A stretch of DNA of 40,097 nucleotides from a virus. Made by a program: the position numbers and the translations under genes. The stretch spans positions 1 to 40,097 of the IMG/VR virus record IMGVR_UViG_3300037193_001806; one strand, written 5' to 3'. Position 1 is the first letter of the stretch. Each line of letters opens with the position of its first letter. The notes under the pieces are model-generated. The model made no database searches and was not told the DNA's origin. It saw nothing but the letters and a program-made list of their open reading frames with translations. This document shows positions 37,355 through 40,097 of this stretch, piece after piece.

Positions 37355-38644
37355 ATGTTCAAGAACCTGATCATCTACGCCATCGGCGCCGAGGTGCCTC
37401 GCAGCTCTGCCGCACTGGAGTTCGCCATGGCGCCGGGCGCGTTCGTGCCCTGCGGCAAGACCCAGCCGAGCAGCTCCGGCTGGGTGCCACCACGCGGCAT
37501 CGCCCACGGCGCCCTGGTCGAATCGGTGGGCGGCCATTGGCTGCTGAAGATGATGACCGAGACCAAGCTGCTGCCCAATGAGGTAGTGAAACGCCGGGTC
37601 GAAGAGATGGCCGCCCAGATCCACGAAGAGACGGGCCGCAAGCCGGGCAAGAGACAGCGCCGCGAAATGGCCGCCGAGGCGATGCTGGCGCTGCTGCCGG
37701 TGGCGTTCACCAGGCGCACCACTGCAATGGCCTGGATCGACCCGCGCGCCAAGCTGCTGATGATCGACGCCGCGAGCCAGGCCAAGGCCGACGTGGTGGC
37801 CGCTGCGCTGGTGCAGTGCTGGCCGTCGATGAACCTGCACCTGCTGCGCGTGCAGGAATACATCGATGCGGCCATGGCGCGCTGGATGCTGACGAACAAC
37901 CCGCCCTTCCGCTTCAGCATCGACCGCGACGCGGTGCTGGAGAGCGCGGCCGATGACCACGCCATCGTGCGGTACCAGCATTACGGGCTGGACGCCCCGG
38001 ACGTGCGGCACCACCTGAGCTGCGGCAAGGTGCCCACCAAGCTGGCGATGACCTACGACGCCCGCATTTCGTTCGTGCTGGTCGACGACCTTCGGATCCA
38101 GCGCATCGAGATCGCCGACACGGTGTTCATGGGGCAGCAGGCCCAGCCTGGCGACGAGTTCGACGGCGACGCGGCCATTGCCACCGGTGAGCTTGCGGCG
38201 CTCATCTCGTACCTGATCGAAGTGCTGGGCGGCCAAGCCGTCCTACCCATTGAGGCGGCCGCGGCGGCCGATGATGACTCGGAAGACCCAGCGCCGGCGC
38301 CGCAGGACGACACCGACGCCGATCCGCTCTACGTGGACGCCTGCGCCCTGGTTCGCACGAAGCAGTGCGCCTCCATCTCGCTGGTGCAGCGGCACCTGTG
38401 CATCGGCTACAACCGCGCGGCGCGGCTGCTGGAGCGCATGGAGAGCGACGGCCTGATAAGCGCCATGGGCACCGACGGCAATCGCACCGTGCTGGCGGTG
38501 GACGACGTTCGGGAGCCGGAGCGCGGGGAAGGCTGGCCGTTTCCGCAGGACGGCGCCGGCGCGGCCGAGCCGCCTCCCGACGAAACGGTCATCGAACTGC
38601 CGAAGCGCGGTAGGCGGCGCAGCAGCGCGGGAGCGCAGGCATGA
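37355..38644 (+). CDS. rdgC: RdgC-like protein fused to an FtsK-gamma winged helix
   Basis: 429 residues. Residues ~1-305 follow RdgC (MFKNLIIYAIG, WLLKMMTETKLLPNEVVKRR, IHEETGRKPGKRQRREM, SFVLVDDLRIQRIEIADTV). RdgC is a ring-shaped DNA-binding protein that limits RecA access. After an acidic Pro-rich linker, residues ~323-382 (DPLYVDACALVRTKQCASIS, LVQRHLCIGYNRAARLLERM) match the gamma domain of FtsK, the winged helix that reads KOPS. Bacterial RdgC stops at about 300 residues, so the gamma domain is an addition. It may give the ring sequence specificity. Confidence 0.85.
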   Translation: MFKNLIIYAIGAEVPRSSAALEFAMAPGAFVPCGKTQPSSSGWVPPRGIAHGALVESVGGHWLLKMMTETKLLPNEVVKRRVEEMAAQIHEETGRKPGKRQRREMAAEAMLALLPVAFTRRTTAMAWIDPRAKLLMIDAASQAKADVVAAALVQCWPSMNLHLLRVQEYIDAAMARWMLTNNPPFRFSIDRDAVLESAADDHAIVRYQHYGLDAPDVRHHLSCGKVPTKLAMTYDARISFVLVDDLRIQRIEIADTVFMGQQAQPGDEFDGDAAIATGELAALISYLIEVLGGQAVLPIEAAAAADDDSEDPAPAPQDDTDADPLYVDACALVRTKQCASISLVQRHLCIGYNRAARLLERMESDGLISAMGTDGNRTVLAVDDVREPERGEGWPFPQDGAGAAEPPPDETVIELPKRGRRRSSAGAQA

Positions 38645-39048
38645 AGGCCATCACGGAAGAGGAGCATGCCGAACTGCTCGCCGCAAAGGCAGAGCGTGAG
38701 GCGCTGCTGGCGCTCATCAACAGCCCGCACAACGCCGAGTTTCTGGAGGGCACGCGGCGAGAGGTTGCCCACCAGGTGCAGCGCTGGGGCACCGTGCACG
38801 ACCGAGCCAAGGCGCCGGCGGATTGGTTCTGGCTGGTTGGCTACCTCGCCGGCAAGGCGCTCCATGCGCACGCCGCAGGCGACACCGAGAAGGCGCTGCA
38901 CCACTGCATCAGCAGCGCCGCGGTGCTGGCCAACTGGCACACGCACATCTTGCTGGGTGCCGGAGCCATGACGCCAGGCAGTTCGGACCTGCAGCGGTTC
39001 CTGGAACAGACGTTCGGGGCCGGTGTTGCGGAGGCGCGGCCGGCATGA
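38641..39048 (+). CDS. Conserved phage helical protein (HD/WH-rich)
   Basis: 135 residues with a characteristic block: VQRWGTVHDRAKAPADWFWL, VGYLAGKALHAHAAGDTEKA, LHHCISSAAVLANWHTHILL. This recurrent phage family resembles an all-alpha MazG-like fold, with possible metal ligands in WG--HD and HH; a nucleotide-pyrophosphatase role is only a suggestion. It starts at an ATGA overlap with rdgC. Confidence 0.72.
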   Translation: MKAITEEEHAELLAAKAEREALLALINSPHNAEFLEGTRREVAHQVQRWGTVHDRAKAPADWFWLVGYLAGKALHAHAAGDTEKALHHCISSAAVLANWHTHILLGAGAMTPGSSDLQRFLEQTFGAGVAEARPA

Positions 39049-39206
39049 CCATCGTCGCCCGCGCAGAAATCCGGCTCGAGCTGCTCGTGGCCGCCTGCCA
39101 CGGCCAGAGTGAAGACGAGGCCGTTGCCGCTGTCGCCGCTCGCTACTGCCTGCCGGTGGAGGTGGTGCGCGAGGTGGCGGACGAGATCCATGGGGAGGTC
39201 GCATGA
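39045..39206 (+). CDS. 53-residue HTH-like micro-protein
   Basis: A short helical protein (MTIVARAEIRLELLVAACHG, QSEDEAVAAVAARYCLPVEV). The order helix, helix, CLPVEVVREVADEI resembles a small helix-turn-helix. ATGA overlaps on both sides support translation. It could be a regulator or an excision-related factor. Confidence 0.6.
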   Translation: MTIVARAEIRLELLVAACHGQSEDEAVAAVAARYCLPVEVVREVADEIHGEVA

Positions 39207-39724
39207 GCGCCGACAACCTGCAGCCGTACGATGCGGCGCTACCTGATCCGAAGCGGGCGCCCGTACAAGGGTTCGCTGGCGGCATTCCGTGGGCGTTGCA
39301 TTTGGAGGCATACGACGCGTACTGCAAGAAGTACGGCGCCCAGCCTGCATTGATCGACCTTGGGGGGCGCTACTGCCGCGGCGGCTTTGGCGTGAGCGAA
39401 CTGGATGAATTCGTGCCCGGGTGGAGAGATCGTGTCGGGGTGCGCGGCTACACCGAAGAGCAGGTGCGCGCCATCCTCGCGGACGCCCACGCACACTACG
39501 AGGCGCAGGTGCGGCAACTGGGTGGACTGGCGCGGCCTGATACCAAGGCGCTGATTGCGGAGCACATCGACAAGGTGTGCATGTACGGTCATGGCTGCGC
39601 GGCTGAGGCGCTGTCCGAATTGCGCGCTGGCCACGAATCGCAAGCCGGGCACCCGCGGTACGACTTGTCGTTGCTGCTTGAGGCGGTGGAGGCCGGCGCG
39701 CGCAAGCTGCTGGGTGGCGTATGA
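39203..39724 (+). CDS. Phage protein with conserved N-terminal module
   Basis: 173 residues. The segment GFAGGIPWALHLEAYDAYCK ... GGRYCRGGFGVSELDEFVPGW is a well-conserved module in early operons of many proteobacterial phages, function unknown. The C-terminal part is helical (EEQVRAILADAHAHYEAQVR, DLSLLLEAVEAGARKLL). Starts and ends with ATGA overlaps. Confidence 0.72.
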   Translation: MSADNLQPYDAALPDPKRAPVQGFAGGIPWALHLEAYDAYCKKYGAQPALIDLGGRYCRGGFGVSELDEFVPGWRDRVGVRGYTEEQVRAILADAHAHYEAQVRQLGGLARPDTKALIAEHIDKVCMYGHGCAAEALSELRAGHESQAGHPRYDLSLLLEAVEAGARKLLGGV

Positions 39725-40097
39725 CCGAAGCCAAAGAGCACCCCATCCTCATGAGCGCGCCCATGGTGCGCGCACTGCTGTCCGGCACGAAGACGCAGAC
39801 GCGGCTGGTCGTGAAGCCGCAGCCTACGGCTAGCTTCAAGCGATTGTCTGGGGACGTGGCGCAGTTCTGGGATGGCTCCGCTGTAACCGGCCTGTCATCC
39901 GAGCGGCGCTGCCCCTACGGAAAGCCCGGTGACAGGCTCTGGGTGCGCGAGACGTTCTATTGCGACAACGCGTTCTACCCCGATGGCGTCGGCGCGAACT
40001 GCCGGTGGCGCGAGGTGGACGGCAAGCGAGTACCCATCCCGGTTGATGAGCAGCGCGCCGAGATGCTGGAGTCGATGTACTACAGGGCAGATGGAGA
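39721..40097 (+). CDS. ASCH/PUA-like phage protein, N-terminal part (continues at base 2)
   Basis: Starts at an ATGA overlap (MTEAKEHPILMSAPMVRALL). SGTKTQTRLVVKPQP and later YGKPGDRLWVRETFY are typical of phage ASCH-like proteins. The frame runs off the end and continues without shift from base 2 to 412, giving ~215 residues. See the entry at 2-412 for the C-terminal half. Confidence 0.85.
   Translation, partial: MTEAKEHPILMSAPMVRALLSGTKTQTRLVVKPQPTASFKRLSGDVAQFWDGSAVTGLSSERRCPYGKPGDRLWVRETFYCDNAFYPDGVGANCRWREVDGKRVPIPVDEQRAEMLESMYYRADG
39957..40097. repeat. Terminal direct repeat, right copy (circle join)
   Basis: Exact copy of bases 1-141. See the left copy for interpretation. Confidence 0.95.

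Overview
The window is a complete, circularly closed genome of a temperate podovirus (P22-like head and tail plan) from a high-GC proteobacterium. Bases 1-141 are repeated exactly at 39957-40097 and one gene reads through the join, so the real molecule is a 39,956-bp circle (excised prophage, circularly permuted virion DNA, or both). The host is probably a betaproteobacterium or a xanthomonad. This rests on GC-rich codon use, the kinds of small phage genes present, and an attP built on the 3' part of a tRNA-Leu(CAA) gene; the species cannot be read from the sequence.

Layout. (a) About 2.2-20.9 kb, minus strand: the late operon, transcribed right to left. It holds the small and large terminase, portal, scaffold, P22-type coat, small head proteins, gp4-type and gp10-type tail accessory proteins, a cupin, two or three DNA-ejection proteins, a tail fibre, a holin and an Rz-type spanin. 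No endolysin is recognisable. (b) 20.9-27.8 kb, mostly minus strand: the rightward-early operon, with a Cro/YdaS-like protein, small proteins, a CII/CP76 regulator, a DNA methyltransferase, a replication initiator carrying iterons, a P-like partner, a zinc-knuckle protein and a RusA resolvase. Most genes overlap as ATGA. (c) 27.8-30.6 kb, plus strand: a short repressor lacking a peptidase domain, then likely lysogenic-conversion genes (a PDZ lipoprotein, a secreted HNH nuclease, small membrane proteins), closed by a terminator. (d) 30.7 kb to the end and on through the join to 2.0 kb, plus strand: the second early operon, with many small overlapping genes, a RecT-like annealing protein, a YqaJ exonuclease, a DnaQ-type exonuclease, RdgC fused to an FtsK-gamma domain, and finally the integrase and attP.

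Regulation. The promoters of the two early operons carry related 17-bp operators of the form CTTAG-N7-CTAAG, as expected for one repressor controlling both arms. A different 16-bp palindrome occurs three times in the late operon, each time just upstream of a gene. attP has core and arm-type repeats beside int. A five-copy 12-bp iteron array inside the initiator gene is the probable origin.

Most notable: (1) the gp10-type packaged-DNA stabilisation gene is split. Its first ~54 codons are fused to a low-GC beta-rich domain; a glycosyltransferase-like gene follows, and the rest of gp10 restarts at its own ATG. (2) A ~131-nt intergenic segment before the DnaQ-like gene folds as a closed multi-hairpin RNA candidate, with a second structured spacer after that gene. 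(3) The RdgC-FtsK gamma fusion. (4) The three-copy late palindrome. (5) The apparent absence of an endolysin.
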